A DNA stretch of 64,000 nt from positions 3,251,001 to 3,315,000 of the forward strand of contig NZ_LR134388.1 of assembly GCF_900637685.1 (NCBI RefSeq). Reading direction: 5' to 3'. The notes beneath the pieces were generated by a model. That model saw only the letters and a list, made by a program, of their open reading frames with translations. It ran no database searches and had not been told where the DNA came from. Both the position numbers and the translations under genes were made by a program. Positions 27,309 to 37,148 of the stretch are shown here, one piece after another (position 1 is the stretch's first letter; each line of letters begins with the position of its first letter). Origin of the DNA: Legionella sainthelensi. GTDB lineage: Bacteria; Pseudomonadota; Gammaproteobacteria; Legionellales; Legionellaceae.

Positions 27309-28199
27309 TTATAGATAATGATCAATCAATAAAAAGACAAACAACAACATTAAGTAGACTATTGAAAATCTAAATGTTTGCATCGCAATAACTGGTTTAT
27401 CTGTATGATATAATTGATACGCCCAGTATAAGAAACGCGCACCCAGCACTAAGGCGCCTATCAGATAAAATAAACCACTCATCCCAATAATAAAAGGTAA
27501 TACGCTCACAACCACTAACAAAATGGTATACAGATAAATATTCAATTTAGTAAATTGGATACCATGAGTTACAGGCAGCATAGGAATTTGCGCATGTTGA
27601 TACTCTTCATAGCGATAAATCGCTAGAGCCCAAAAATGAGGAGGTGTCCAAATAAAGATAATTAACACCAACAACAATGCCTCGGGATCCAATTGATTGG
27701 TTACGGAAGTCCAACCTAATAATGGAGGAGCAGCGCCTGCCAATCCACCTATTACTATATTCTGCGGGGTTGCTCGCTTTAAATAACCTGTATAAATGCC
27801 AGCATACCCAATCAAAGTGATAAAAGTGAGTAATGCAGTTAATTCATTCACAAAAACTACTAAAACAGTTAAGCCGATTGTCCCCATAATTAAAGCAAAC
27901 CATAATGCTTGGCGCACTGAAACTTGGCCGCTCGCTACAGGCCTTTTTTTCGTTCTGGCCATAATAGCATCAATTCGTTTATCAACGAGATGATTAATTG
28001 CCGCAGCACTACCTGCACAGAGTCCAATGCCGAGCAAAGAAGCACTCAATAGAAATAAATTCACCCATCCTGGTGTTGCAAGATACATACCAACTACTAC
28101 GGTCAAGAGCATCAATAACACAACGCGAGGTTTACATAACTCAATATAATTACGCCAAACGGATGATGTAGGTTGCGCTATCGGATTAACATGCATCAT
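27309..28199 (-). CDS. ctaB: Protoheme IX farnesyltransferase (heme O synthase)
   Basis: A 296-residue UbiA-family membrane prenyltransferase (CtaB/CyoE) that farnesylates heme B to heme O. Motifs are the first Asp-rich segment [20 protein letters not shown] and [17 protein letters not shown]. About nine membrane helices are expected. The start at 28199 follows AAGGGG by four bases and overlaps ctaA by about 14 bp. It works directly before CtaA in heme A synthesis. Confidence 0.95.
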   Translation of the reverse strand: MMHVNPIAQPTSSVWRNYIELCKPRVVLLMLLTVVVGMYLATPGWVNLFLLSASLLGIGLCAGSAAAINHLVDKRIDAIMARTKKRPVASGQVSVRQALWFALIMGTIGLTVLVVFVNELTALLTFITLIGYAGIYTGYLKRATPQNIVIGGLAGAAPPLLGWTSVTNQLDPEALLLVLIIFIWTPPHFWALAIYRYEEYQHAQIPMLPVTHGIQFTKLNIYLYTILLVVVSVLPFIIGMSGLFYLIGALVLGARFLYWAYQLYHTDKPVIAMQTFRFSIVYLMLLFVFLLIDHYL

Positions 28200-29190
28200 T
28201 TTGCCCCTTACGCGTAAAGTGCAATGTGCTAAATAGCGCTGCCAACAATAAAGCTGCAATCCCATTATGAGCTACAGCTACCGTAATTGGAAGTAAATAA
28301 ATCACATTGAGAATCCCTAAAGTAAACTGAATTAAAACCAATAAGAGCAGCACTCCAGCCGCTGTTTTAAGATAATGAAAATGGCTTTTCAATAGGATAA
28401 AAAAGGAAAGCATCATCACATAAACCGCGGTTATCATAGCACCCAGTCGATGAATAAATTGGATAGTCGCTCGTACATCATGCTCCAGTAATCCACCTTG
28501 ATAATTTGCGCCTACTGGAGAAAATAAATTAAAACCCTGCGCAAAATGCAAATCAGGCCACCAAGCTCCGTTACACGTTGGAAAACCAATGCATGAGATT
28601 CCTGCATAATTAGCACTAACCCATCCACCTAATGCAATTTGGATCAGAACAATAATGACTCCTAAACGTAACCATGGGCGCCATTGGGGTAAGTCTTGGC
28701 CGCTTAATGCACTGATTTGAAAACGAAATCTACTTAAACATGCAACAATTAACATTCCCCCGAGTAGATGCCCCATAACTACAACAGGTAAGAGCTTTAA
28801 AGTTACAGTCCACATACCCAAAACTGCTTGAAAAATAACCAATATTAATAAAGCAATAGGTAAATGCCAAGGTAAATGACTGCCTTGTGAGCGTTTACGC
28901 ATAACATAAAAGCCAATAAAAAAAATCAATAACGCTAATGTGCCCGCAACATAACGATGAGCCATCTCAGTCCATGCTTTTCTAGTCTCAATAGGAATTT
29001 GAGGATATTGGGTTTGTGCAGCCTGCAATTTCTCCTTAGCGCTGGGAAGAACAATCTGTCCATAGCAACCAGGCCAATCTGGACAGCCTAAACCTGCGTC
29101 CGTGAGTCGCGTATAAGCGCCTAACATCACGACACATAAAGATAAAAGTACGGCACAGGTTACTACGCAGCGTAAAAGTTTATTTTGCAT
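28186..29190 (-). CDS. ctaA: Heme A synthase
   Basis: A membrane protein of about 334 residues with eight helices that oxidises heme O to heme A (CtaA/Cox15). Heme-ligand histidines lie in [32 protein letters not shown] and VAHNGIAAL. Two cysteine pairs (GCPDWPGC and CIGFPTC) lie in the outer loops, as in many bacterial CtaA proteins. Start ATG at 29190 is chosen; a GTG four codons upstream is possible. It overlaps the gene on either side by about 11-14 bp. Confidence 0.94.
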   Translation of the reverse strand: MQNKLLRCVVTCAVLLSLCVVMLGAYTRLTDAGLGCPDWPGCYGQIVLPSAKEKLQAAQTQYPQIPIETRKAWTEMAHRYVAGTLALLIFFIGFYVMRKRSQGSHLPWHLPIALLILVIFQAVLGMWTVTLKLLPVVVMGHLLGGMLIVACLSRFRFQISALSGQDLPQWRPWLRLGVIIVLIQIALGGWVSANYAGISCIGFPTCNGAWWPDLHFAQGFNLFSPVGANYQGGLLEHDVRATIQFIHRLGAMITAVYVMMLSFFILLKSHFHYLKTAAGVLLLLVLIQFTLGILNVIYLLPITVAVAHNGIAALLLAALFSTLHFTRKGQNDAC

Positions 29191-29743
29191 TAGATTTATC
29201 ACCCTTATTCTCTGTTGTATTGAGCAACAACTTTAAATCCTTATATACATCATCAGGATTAACCTGTGGTGAATAACTGAGAATCAAATAATTATTGGGA
29301 TCCGCTAAAAAAATTTTTGCCTTCGAAAACAATGCTTCATTGCCATTAATTTCAGTTGAGGAGAGTTCCCTCACCTTAAAATCTATTTCTCTTAACAAGG
29401 ATTGTTGTTCTTGAGTCAACGCAGGTGATTTATTACCAAGAATTAACCACTGATCAACTTGATACAATTTACGCCCCAAAGCCAAACGAATCTTAGCTAA
29501 AACCTCTAGTTGTTGCATGCATGTTTTATCACAAATGCTTGGGTTCCAAAAAATAATACGCCACTTTGCTGATTCTTTGAAAGAATGCAATGCCACAGGG
29601 GGACTCAGTAAGGTTCCTTTATTGATTTTTGCTGTACCTAACCAGGAAGGATGCTTATAAAACATCAAAGCAGCGATCCCAGGAGTCGCAAATATTAGAA
29701 CGAGCAGTAATAAAATGTAATGCTTAGAAATTTGTTTTTTCAT
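29180..29743 (-). CDS. Membrane-anchored thioredoxin-fold-like protein of the cytochrome oxidase assembly operon
   Basis: A 187-residue protein with one N-terminal membrane segment (about 9-29) and a periplasmic domain. FWNPSICDKTCMQQLEVL contains a CxxxC motif, the spacing used by SCO copper chaperones, placed after a predicted beta strand. A short uncharacterised protein of this kind is often encoded between surf1 and ctaA in proteobacteria. It overlaps both neighbours (20 bp with surf1, 11 bp with ctaA). A role in copper or thiol handling for oxidase assembly is inferred. Confidence 0.8.
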   Translation of the reverse strand: MKKQISKHYILLLLVLIFATPGIAALMFYKHPSWLGTAKINKGTLLSPPVALHSFKESAKWRIIFWNPSICDKTCMQQLEVLAKIRLALGRKLYQVDQWLILGNKSPALTQEQQSLLREIDFKVRELSSTEINGNEALFSKAKIFLADPNNYLILSYSPQVNPDDVYKDLKLLLNTTENKGDKSNAK

Positions 29744-30458
29744 TTTTTTTCTTCAGATTTAATGCTACAAATATAATCAGGACAACCAATGCCATAACAA
29801 ACCACTGCAAAGCATAGGCTAAATGCCGCTGTGGAGGCATAGATACAGTCGCCCATTCACGCACAAATCCATTTGCATCTTGTTTGTCGAGGCGAATAAT
29901 AAACGGAGAGACCGATTTTTGCAAAACTTGACTTATCAATTGTGTATCCAAACGTTCAAGGATAACCACTTTATTCCCTTTCTTTTCCAAAGAAGGTCCT
30001 AAAACCCATTGATTTTTACTTGGAAAATATACAGAGCCCTGTAAGGTTAAAAAATCATTGGGCGTTATAATGTTTGGAAGAATCCGACGGCTTAACTCTC
30101 CAGGAACCCAGCCTCTATCAATCATAATAATCGCGCCATCAGGAAGTACAAAAGGTGATAATACATCATAACCAAATTGATGTTGATGATGTTGGTTATC
30201 TAATAAAAATATCTGTGGCAAATAACTCCCTTCAAGGATAATACGCTCGTATTGCAAAGGCTGTTTTTGATTTTTAGTCCAAAAAAGAGGTTTTTGCAGT
30301 TCTTGTGTTTTTTGTGCCACAATCATTTTCTTTTTTTCATCCGCACGTTGGATTTGCCAAAAGCCAAGACGCATAAATAATGCAAAAAACAAAATGGTGA
30401 GAATTAACATCAACCAACTTGGGGTGAAACGAAATTTAAAACAGGTTAAACTAGGCAT
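29724..30458 (-). CDS. SURF1-family cytochrome oxidase assembly protein
   Basis: A 244-residue SURF1/Shy1 protein with an N-terminal and a C-terminal membrane helix around a periplasmic domain. Family segments include RLGFWQIQRADEKK, the IIMIDRGWVPG strand and AYALQWFVMALVVL at the end. SURF1 aids heme A insertion into oxidase subunit I. It heads the minus-strand assembly cluster and is divergent from the DUF2909 gene. Confidence 0.93.
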   Translation of the reverse strand: MPSLTCFKFRFTPSWLMLILTILFFALFMRLGFWQIQRADEKKKMIVAQKTQELQKPLFWTKNQKQPLQYERIILEGSYLPQIFLLDNQHHQHQFGYDVLSPFVLPDGAIIMIDRGWVPGELSRRILPNIITPNDFLTLQGSVYFPSKNQWVLGPSLEKKGNKVVILERLDTQLISQVLQKSVSPFIIRLDKQDANGFVREWATVSMPPQRHLAYALQWFVMALVVLIIFVALNLKKKNEKTNF

Positions 30459-30518
30459 GGTTCATCAATTGTTTAAATGTTGGCCATAATCTGACGGCAA
30501 TTTTCAGGAGTATAACAA

Positions 30519-30722
30519 ATGATCACTAAAATTATCATCATCTTGGCCATGATTATTATCGCTGGTTCATTAGCAAGTGGACTTATTTTCCTCATTCGTG
30601 ACTCTGGAAACTCGAAACGCGCAGTCAGAGCATTGACCATTAGAATAAGTATTTCTGTTAGTTTATTTATATTTTTATTAATTGCTTTTAAACTGGGATT
30701 AATTAAACCCCATGGCATTTAA
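30519..30722 (+). CDS. DUF2909 twin-transmembrane protein
   Basis: A 67-residue protein with two membrane helices (about 3-27 and 42-61) joined by FLIRDSGNSKRAVRALTIRI, ending LIKPHGI. This is the DUF2909 family, usually found between oxidase subunit III and SURF1 in gammaproteobacteria, probably an oxidase assembly factor. Here the oxidase subunit genes are not next to it. The start follows AGGAG. Confidence 0.88.
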   Translation: MITKIIIILAMIIIAGSLASGLIFLIRDSGNSKRAVRALTIRISISVSLFIFLLIAFKLGLIKPHGI

Positions 30723-30737
30723 ATTTAAGGATTTATT

Positions 30738-31184
30738 ATGCGTATATTATTCATCAGTTTTATATTTCTTTGTCACTGTCTCCATGCCGATACTATAAAA
30801 AATTACATGAATATTGCTGATAATATTCAACAGATGGAAATAAAAGCAGATCCACAGGCTCAAGCTTGGGCTCGTTCCGCACGACATGTTCTAACCATAA
30901 CCTGTGAAAGTATTGCAGAAACAATGCTTCAAGCAAACGAAATTGCTAAAAACCAAGGTAATCCTCTTTTTTGTCTTCCTAAAAGCGTTCAGCTTAATGC
31001 AAGTACACTATGCCAATTATTGCAGCAAACTTATAAAGGGATTTCAAGTCAACAAAGTGATAAAGATTCGATGACGGTCTCACAGGTCGCTTGGCTAGGC
31101 GCAAGCAAGAGCTATCCATGCCAACCAAACACCGCCGCTAAAAATGAAATGGCCCATGTTTCTGCTGCGTTAGGACAATCTTAG
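30738..31184 (+). CDS. Secreted Rap1a/Tai-like small protein
   Basis: A 148-residue protein with a signal peptide (about 1-17, LFISFIFLCHCLHA). The mature part has conserved cysteines in ITCES, LFCLP, TLCQLL and SYPC. The FCLP segment followed by a helix and a final YPC resembles the Rap1a/Tai immunity fold, periplasmic proteins that block type VI amidase effectors. Many family members stand alone with unknown roles. It is 15 bp after the DUF2909 gene and likely co-transcribed. The family match is moderate. Confidence 0.6.
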   Translation: MRILFISFIFLCHCLHADTIKNYMNIADNIQQMEIKADPQAQAWARSARHVLTITCESIAETMLQANEIAKNQGNPLFCLPKSVQLNASTLCQLLQQTYKGISSQQSDKDSMTVSQVAWLGASKSYPCQPNTAAKNEMAHVSAALGQS

Positions 31185-31427
31185 CAGTTAGAGGACAACG
31201 ATTATCATGGATAATTTATTTAAGGTAAGTAGTTTTAGCTCTGGGTTAAGATAACGAAAATAGGGACGTTTCACGAACAATCTTTTCCCAAGCAACACTA
31301 CATTATTGCCCAAATTTCGTCATTAGCTAAAAAGATAGTGCTTTTTCCTGTTTATTTTGTTATTATAATGTTCAAATTTTATATCACCTTGCCTTTTTAG
31401 GCTACGTTTTACTCAATCAGGATTTTT

Positions 31428-33134
31428 ATGTCTCAAGAAATCACCAGCTTCGCTGCCTTTAATTTTTCTGATGCCTTAAATAAAGCATTAGAGGATATGA
31501 AGTTTACTACTCCTTCGCCAATTCAAGCACAAACTATACCTTTACTCTTACAAGGACAGGATGCAATTGCTCTGGCACAAACAGGAACAGGTAAAACGGC
31601 AGCATTTGCATTACCCATTTTACAAAACTTATCTTCGTCTGTGCACGGCACTCAAGCTTTAATTTTAGCGCCTACGCGTGAATTAGCGATTCAAGTCGCA
31701 GAACAATTCGAATTATTAAGTGCGAATCAACGCAGTATTACCGTTGCTGTTTTATGTGGTGGCCAAGAATATGGTCGTCAATTAAAACAATTACGAGCTG
31801 GGGCCCAGATAGTAGTCGGAACTCCAGGAAGAATTTTAGATCATCTCGATAAAGGGACTTTAAATTTAGAGAATTTACGTACTTTTATTCTTGATGAAGC
31901 CGATGAAATGTTGCGTATGGGGTTTATTGAAGATATTGAAACCATCATGTCTAAATTACCCGAAAAAAAGCAAATAGGTTTATTTTCTGCAACCATGCCT
32001 TATCGTATACGGCAAATTGCTAACACTTATTTACATAATCCTGCATCGATTGAAATACGTGCAGATACCGCCACTGTCAAAAGTATCGAACAACGATTCT
32101 TATTTGCATCAGGCCATCAAAAAGCTGACGCATTATTACGGGTATTGGCTGTAGAAGAATACCAAGGTGTTATTGTATTTGTGCGCACTAAAAGTAGTAC
32201 TGAAGAAGTAGCTGAGATATTACAGCAACAAGGGCTACGCGCGATGGCCATACATGGCGACATCACCCAAGCGCTGCGTGAACGAATTATTGCTCAGTTT
32301 AGACAAGGGGCAATTGATATCTTAGTTGCTACAGATGTAGCTGCACGTGGTTTAGATGTTGATCGGGTTACTCACGTAATTAATTATGACTTACCTCATG
32401 ATAATGAAACTTATGTTCATCGTATTGGAAGAACAGGAAGAGCAGGTCGTTCAGGTGTAGCGGTACTCTTTGTAACTCCTAAGGAAGGCCGACTTATTAC
32501 CAGTATCGAGCGCCATACCCGTCAGCGTATTACTAAAGTAGCTGTGCCCACAGATCATATGATCCATGTAGCACGTCAACAACGTTTCATGGCGAATATT
32601 ACCGCACGCTTAGAGCATGAACACTTAATTTCTTATAAACGAATTATTGAAGAATATATCAAAGAGAATGATGCCTCCGCAGTCGATGTTGCTGCTGCAC
32701 TTGCATTATTACTGCATAAAGATATGCCATGGCAAAAAGAACAAGCTTTGCCTAAGGAATCACGTTCAATAAAAGAAAACCGTTCCGAACGCAATGGCAA
32801 ATCGGAACGTTCATTTTCTCGTTTCGACGAAAGAAAAAGTTTTACTTCGGATAAGAAAAATCCCAAGGAAAACCGTAAAAAATTTGGTGACATAGAACAA
32901 GATTTGTTCCGTCTTGATGTAGGTAAAGTTCATGGAGTAAAACCAGGAAATATTGTTGGTGCTATTGCTAATGAGGCAGGCCTACAAAGCAAGCATATCA
33001 CTGGTCTTAAAATTCTTGATGATCATTCTATTGTACGCCTTCCCAAAGGCATGCCTAAGGAAATCGTGAGCGGTTTAACCAAAGCCTGGGTTTGTGGACG
33101 TCAGTTAAAATTAACTTTAATTAGTAATGCGTGA
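31428..33134 (+). CDS. deaD: DEAD-box RNA helicase (CsdA/DeaD type)
   Basis: A 568-residue ATP-dependent RNA helicase. The Q motif (TTPSPIQAQTIP), motif I AQTGTGKT, Ia APTRELA, II DEAD, III SAT and VI HRIGRTGRAG are all intact. A charged Lys/Arg/Glu-rich linker (about 440-495) follows, then a DbpA-like RNA-binding domain (LFRLDVGKVHGVKPGNIVGAI). CsdA acts in ribosome assembly and mRNA turnover at low temperature. Single-gene unit; 240 bp of upstream DNA may hold a long leader. Confidence 0.94.
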   Translation: MSQEITSFAAFNFSDALNKALEDMKFTTPSPIQAQTIPLLLQGQDAIALAQTGTGKTAAFALPILQNLSSSVHGTQALILAPTRELAIQVAEQFELLSANQRSITVAVLCGGQEYGRQLKQLRAGAQIVVGTPGRILDHLDKGTLNLENLRTFILDEADEMLRMGFIEDIETIMSKLPEKKQIGLFSATMPYRIRQIANTYLHNPASIEIRADTATVKSIEQRFLFASGHQKADALLRVLAVEEYQGVIVFVRTKSSTEEVAEILQQQGLRAMAIHGDITQALRERIIAQFRQGAIDILVATDVAARGLDVDRVTHVINYDLPHDNETYVHRIGRTGRAGRSGVAVLFVTPKEGRLITSIERHTRQRITKVAVPTDHMIHVARQQRFMANITARLEHEHLISYKRIIEEYIKENDASAVDVAAALALLLHKDMPWQKEQALPKESRSIKENRSERNGKSERSFSRFDERKSFTSDKKNPKENRKKFGDIEQDLFRLDVGKVHGVKPGNIVGAIANEAGLQSKHITGLKILDDHSIVRLPKGMPKEIVSGLTKAWVCGRQLKLTLISNA

Positions 33135-33600
33135 TTTAGTGATCCAGCCTCACCACCTTTTATGAAGGGAGAGGCTCAACTAAAAGTTATGCTGCTTTAA
33201 GAGAGCTACAAATCCAACCCTGAACTCTATCGTTACATAAGCCTCCTGTTCTCGTAGGAGGTAGTATTTTGCCAATTCTTTCTCTCGATACAACCTCGAA
33301 CAATAAAGTGGCTTCGTTTTTTCTAGGAAGCTATTTTATTAAATTTGTCTATCAAATAAACATAATTTTATCTTTTTAGCGATTTGCATAATAAGCAATT
33401 AAATGTAACTTGATGATTAATAACTAAAATTTTTAAATCACGCGTTGATGTAAAAAAATTGCTTATCAATGATTTTTCATACTATAATGCCGGTGTTTTT
33501 GTTTTTAAAACAATCAAATAAACTCTTCAAATTCAGTGCAGAAAGTCTGTCATCATTATAAAAGGCTACTGCTTTTTTAGGATTAAGATTAAGGGTATTC
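33135..33600. other. Intergenic region between deaD and plaA
   Basis: 466 bp containing a hairpin at 33242-33261 and otherwise AT-rich DNA that should hold the plaA promoter. No gene seen. Confidence 0.5.
33242..33261 (+). terminator. Candidate terminator downstream of deaD
   Basis: CCTCCT (33242-33247) pairs with AGGAGG (33256-33261) over 8 nt and is followed by TAGTATTTT. It lies about 105 bp after the deaD stop, so it is only a moderate candidate. Confidence 0.5.
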
Positions 33601-34524
33601 ATGAGACTGTTAGCAACTATTAGTGCGTTTTTATTTTCTGGGATTATTTCAGCAACACCTCTTCATAATATCGTTATATTTGGAGATAGCTTATCTGATA
33701 ATGGTAATTTGTATGAATTTATGAAAAAGCAAATTCCACAATCCCCCCCCTATTACGAGGGTCGTTTTACCAATGGTCCTGTCTGGATAGAACATGTAAT
33801 CGCTTCTTATTTTCCTGAAAATCCTAGCGCTCATTTATTGGATTATGCTTTCGGGGGTGCTGGCGTTTCTGAAGAGGAAGGGGCAGATGATGTATTATTT
33901 ACTTTAAGAAGAGAAATTAATAATTATTTATTGGCGCATCATGATAAAGCCAGTGAAGACAGCCTTTTTGTGATATGGATAGGCGCTAATAATTATCTTG
34001 GATTACCTTCTGAAGTGGACAAATCACTACAGGAGGTTAATCTCGGAATTGTAAATAGTTTACATCGTTTAGTAAAAAAAGGTGCAAAGCATATCCTGGT
34101 CGTGAATTTACCAGATTTAGGCCGAACACCAGCTGCGATTGAGTTTGGCACTATAGATGAGCTGACCTATTTTGCAACAAAACACAACAGTATGTTAAGT
34201 CAATCCATTGATAGTTTTAAACAAACATATCCAGATGTAGAATGGCTCTATTATGATCTGCATCAAGCTTTTGAAGAAGTCATTGACAGCCCACAAGACT
34301 ATGGATTTACTAATATCACGAACACTTGTGTTCAATTTGATGAAAGTATCAGTAAAACATCGGTCTTAAAAATGACTGCTGCAGCTAAACCACAAATGCA
34401 GGAGGATGCTTGTACAGGTTATTTATTTTTTGATTTAGTACATCCCACAGGATTAGCGCATAAAATTCTAGCAGAAAAAGCAAGATTGATGTTAGATCAA
34501 CAGGGTATAGTGTTTTCAGATTAA
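33601..34524 (+). CDS. plaA: Secreted GDSL lysophospholipase A (PlaA)
   Basis: A 307-residue GDSL hydrolase with a signal peptide (about 1-18). The catalytic serine is in FGDSLSDNG (Ser30), and Asp278/His281 lie in FDLVHPTG; WIGANNYLG supplies the block III Asn. The sequence closely resembles what I recall of L. pneumophila PlaA, a type II-secreted lysophospholipase A and acyltransferase. Cys243 and Cys271 bracket a loop matching the disulfide loop cleaved by protease ProA to activate this family. The ribosome site AAGGG precedes the ATG. Confidence 0.9.
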   Translation: MRLLATISAFLFSGIISATPLHNIVIFGDSLSDNGNLYEFMKKQIPQSPPYYEGRFTNGPVWIEHVIASYFPENPSAHLLDYAFGGAGVSEEEGADDVLFTLRREINNYLLAHHDKASEDSLFVIWIGANNYLGLPSEVDKSLQEVNLGIVNSLHRLVKKGAKHILVVNLPDLGRTPAAIEFGTIDELTYFATKHNSMLSQSIDSFKQTYPDVEWLYYDLHQAFEEVIDSPQDYGFTNITNTCVQFDESISKTSVLKMTAAAKPQMQEDACTGYLFFDLVHPTGLAHKILAEKARLMLDQQGIVFSD

Positions 34525-34579
34525 ATTTAAGCTACTGGATTAGACATAATCACCATAATCCGTGAAGTATGCATAAAAT

Positions 34580-34608
34580 GCCCAGATTACAACGTGTCTA
34601 ATCTGGGC
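34580..34608. terminator. Terminator after plaA
   Basis: GCCCAGATTA (34580-34589) pairs perfectly with TAATCTGGGC (34599-34608) over a 9-nt loop, 56 bp after the plaA stop. The flanking T content is modest on the plus strand. Confidence 0.7.
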
Positions 34609-34648
34609 TGCTCATACATTTATTCCAATAGTAATCTGTTAGGATGAT

Positions 34649-35377
34649 ATGAATTACTTAATAAGGATAATGTTGCTATGGTGTGGTATGACCTCAGCTG
34701 CATTTACAAATATGCTTGAGATTGATATAGATGGTAAGCATATTCATCTGCCTTGTTGGTTTTCTCAAAAAAAACAGCTTGGAGCGATACTTCTTGTTAA
34801 TGGAGAAAGTCATAATCAATCCTCAGCATTATTAGAATATTTAGCTCATCGTTTAGCAGAAAATGGATGGATGGTCACTTTAGTTCAGGATGATAAAAGC
34901 AATTCCATTCCATGGATAAAACAACTACCTGAGGCCATTGTAACGTTAAGGCAGCAGAAGTTCATGAAAATTGTGGTGTTGCATTATGGAGAGCAATTAC
35001 AGCAAACTTTGAATTATTTCGGCAAACCGCAAGCCCCAAAAATTGAAGGATTAATTTTACTTTCAGCCTACTATGTACAAAATCCTATACATAAAAAGCC
35101 TGAAATAAATATGCCCATTTTTGATATTATAGGGCAATTTGATGGCGATTTAGTGAAGCAAGAGCTGGCGATACGTCAAAAAACGTTAAGAAACAATAAA
35201 AAGAAATACCTGGCAATAGAAATACCAGGGGTAGAACCAGATTACAAATACAGTCGGCAGCTGCTTTTTACTTTTATTCATGGATGGATGATAAAACTTC
35301 CAGAGTTTCAACCATCGCCCCCCTCTTTTATGTATACCTACCAACATCCTATATTAGATTTCGAATATAAAGTATAA
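34649..35377 (+). CDS. DUF3530-like periplasmic alpha/beta-hydrolase-fold protein
   Basis: A 242-residue protein with a signal peptide (about 1-17). The pattern GAILLVNGESHNQSSALLEYL then a HRLAENGWMVTLV strand-helix fits the DUF3530 family of alpha/beta-hydrolase-like proteins. A clear nucleophile elbow (GxSxG) is not visible, so it may not be catalytic. It follows plaA after a terminator and has its own ribosome site (AGGATGAT). Function unknown. Confidence 0.7.
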   Translation: MNYLIRIMLLWCGMTSAAFTNMLEIDIDGKHIHLPCWFSQKKQLGAILLVNGESHNQSSALLEYLAHRLAENGWMVTLVQDDKSNSIPWIKQLPEAIVTLRQQKFMKIVVLHYGEQLQQTLNYFGKPQAPKIEGLILLSAYYVQNPIHKKPEINMPIFDIIGQFDGDLVKQELAIRQKTLRNNKKKYLAIEIPGVEPDYKYSRQLLFTFIHGWMIKLPEFQPSPPSFMYTYQHPILDFEYKV

Positions 35378-35406
35378 GCTTTTGCTCATGTTGTAACACC
35401 ATGAAA

Positions 35407-36180
35407 TTATTCGCGCAATCCGATTCCTTTTTTCAACAAAATCATGTTGAGGATCGTAATCGAAACTAACATAAGACAAATAATACCTATAGCCAAAGAA
35501 ATGCTTACTTCACTTTGGCCTATCATGGCATTTCTCAGTGCATTAACCATGTATAAGATTGGATTAAACCAGGATATTTTTTGCCAAGGTTCTGGTAACA
35601 TCGTAATGCTATAAAATACGCCCCCCAAATAAGTAAGCGGTGTCAAAACAAACGTTGGAATAAGCATAATATCATCAAAATTACGAGCAACCATAGCATT
35701 GGTGAAACCTGCCGAGGCAAATATTGCAGAAACCAATAAAACGACTAGCAGGGTCATAGGTAAGTGACTTAACTCAATGGTTAAGAAAAAACTGGCGACC
35801 AGAAAAACTAAAATGGCGACAATTAATCCTCTGAATACTCCGCCTAAAACATATCCTAAAAGTAAAAGGCCATGATGCATAGGACTAACAAGCATTTCAT
35901 CAATGCTTCGTTGAAAACGAACACTATATAATGAGGAAGAGACATTGCCATAGGAATTCACGATCACTGACATCATAATTAGTCCTGGAGCAATGAACAT
36001 GGGGTAGCTCACCCCTTCAATGTTACCAATCCGAGGTCCAATTAAGCTGCCGAAAATAAGAAAATAAAGTGTAGTTGTGATGACAGGAGGTAAAAATACT
36101 TGTGACGCAATACGAAACATACGAACAAGTTCGCGCCTAACCAAAGTATAAAGTGCAATAAGTTGTTTTCTAATGGCCAT
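35407..36180 (-). CDS. ABC-2 type transporter permease (YadH-like)
   Basis: A 257-residue inner-membrane permease with about six helices. It starts MAIRKQLIALYTLVRRELVR and contains SMYSVRFQRSIDEMLVSP-like sequence (SLYSVRFQRSIDEML) and PLTYLGGVFYSI, typical of ABC-2 exporters. It overlaps the ATPase gene by 11 bp and forms an exporter with it. Substrate unknown. Confidence 0.9.
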   Translation of the reverse strand: MAIRKQLIALYTLVRRELVRMFRIASQVFLPPVITTTLYFLIFGSLIGPRIGNIEGVSYPMFIAPGLIMMSVIVNSYGNVSSSLYSVRFQRSIDEMLVSPMHHGLLLLGYVLGGVFRGLIVAILVFLVASFFLTIELSHLPMTLLVVLLVSAIFASAGFTNAMVARNFDDIMLIPTFVLTPLTYLGGVFYSITMLPEPWQKISWFNPILYMVNALRNAMIGQSEVSISLAIGIICLMLVSITILNMILLKKGIGLRE

Positions 36181-37084
36181 TTTTTATGAGATCCAAAAAA
36201 AGCTCTTCCAAGCGGTTGGTTTTATTGCGCATACTATGAATCCTTATTCCTTGCTTGGAGAAAAGAGCAAATGCGTCATTTAAATTTAAGTGATTATCGA
36301 CTCTTAGTTCTATAGTAGTACTATCAATGAGTGCTGGTTTGAAAGGATGTAAATCAGGCAAAGTAGTAATACGATCTTCAGTATTAAAAATAAAAGTTTG
36401 ATGCCGCAATGTCTGTAATAAAGCTTTCATTGAGGTATTTTTGATGATTTCTCCTTTATCGATGATGGCAATGTTCTTACACAATTGTTCTGCCTCTTCA
36501 AGATAATGGGTTGTAAGTATAATTGTTGTTCCTTCCTCATTAGTGCGAGTTAAAAACTCCCACATACTGTGCCTGATTTCTATATCTACACCCGCTGTAG
36601 GTTCATCTAGGATCAATACCTTTGGCCGATGCACTAAAGCCCTAGCGATCATTAGTCTACGTTTCATGCCTCCAGACAAATGGCGTGCTATAGAAAACCG
36701 TTTGTCCCATAGACCTAATTGTTGTAATAATGATTCAACTTGGGGGCGCGCATCTGTGCGGGAAATTCCATAATAACCCGCCTGGTTCAATAAGATTTGT
36801 TCACAGGTTTCAAAAATATTAAGATTGATTTCCTGGGGTACGAGCCCTAAACAAGATTTGGCTTTTTCAGGCTCTTTTTCTAAGTCATAACCATAAATAC
36901 AGATACTACCAGATGTTTTTTTAAGTAAGGTAGTTATTAACCCGATGGTTGTTGACTTTCCTGCACCATTTGCTCCCAACAAAGCAAAAAAATCTCCTGT
37001 ATTAATGGCTAAATCAATGCCTTTCAACGCTTGAACACCATTAGTATAAGTTTTGGATAGCTTTTTAATCTCTATAGCGTGCAT
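36170..37084 (-). CDS. ABC exporter ATP-binding protein (YadG-like)
   Basis: A 304-residue ATPase of the ABC-2/DRA family. Walker A is GANGAGKST, the signature is LSGGMKRRL, Walker B is VLILDEPTAGVD and the switch His is in TTHYLEEAE. A C-terminal regulatory region (about 220-304) follows. It is encoded just upstream of its permease, with translational overlap. The substrate cannot be inferred. Confidence 0.93.
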   Translation of the reverse strand: MHAIEIKKLSKTYTNGVQALKGIDLAINTGDFFALLGANGAGKSTTIGLITTLLKKTSGSICIYGYDLEKEPEKAKSCLGLVPQEINLNIFETCEQILLNQAGYYGISRTDARPQVESLLQQLGLWDKRFSIARHLSGGMKRRLMIARALVHRPKVLILDEPTAGVDIEIRHSMWEFLTRTNEEGTTIILTTHYLEEAEQLCKNIAIIDKGEIIKNTSMKALLQTLRHQTFIFNTEDRITTLPDLHPFKPALIDSTTIELRVDNHLNLNDAFALFSKQGIRIHSMRNKTNRLEELFLDLIKNGH

Positions 37085-37148
37085 AAGGACTGAGCGAAAA
37101 TAAAAATATCATTATACACAATAATTGTATTTATTCGAAATTGGGTCA

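Noticed and set aside
30473..30718. 81-codon minus-strand frame opposite the DUF2909 gene
   Set aside because: The plus-strand DUF2909 match and its ribosome site are convincing; this is its shadow.
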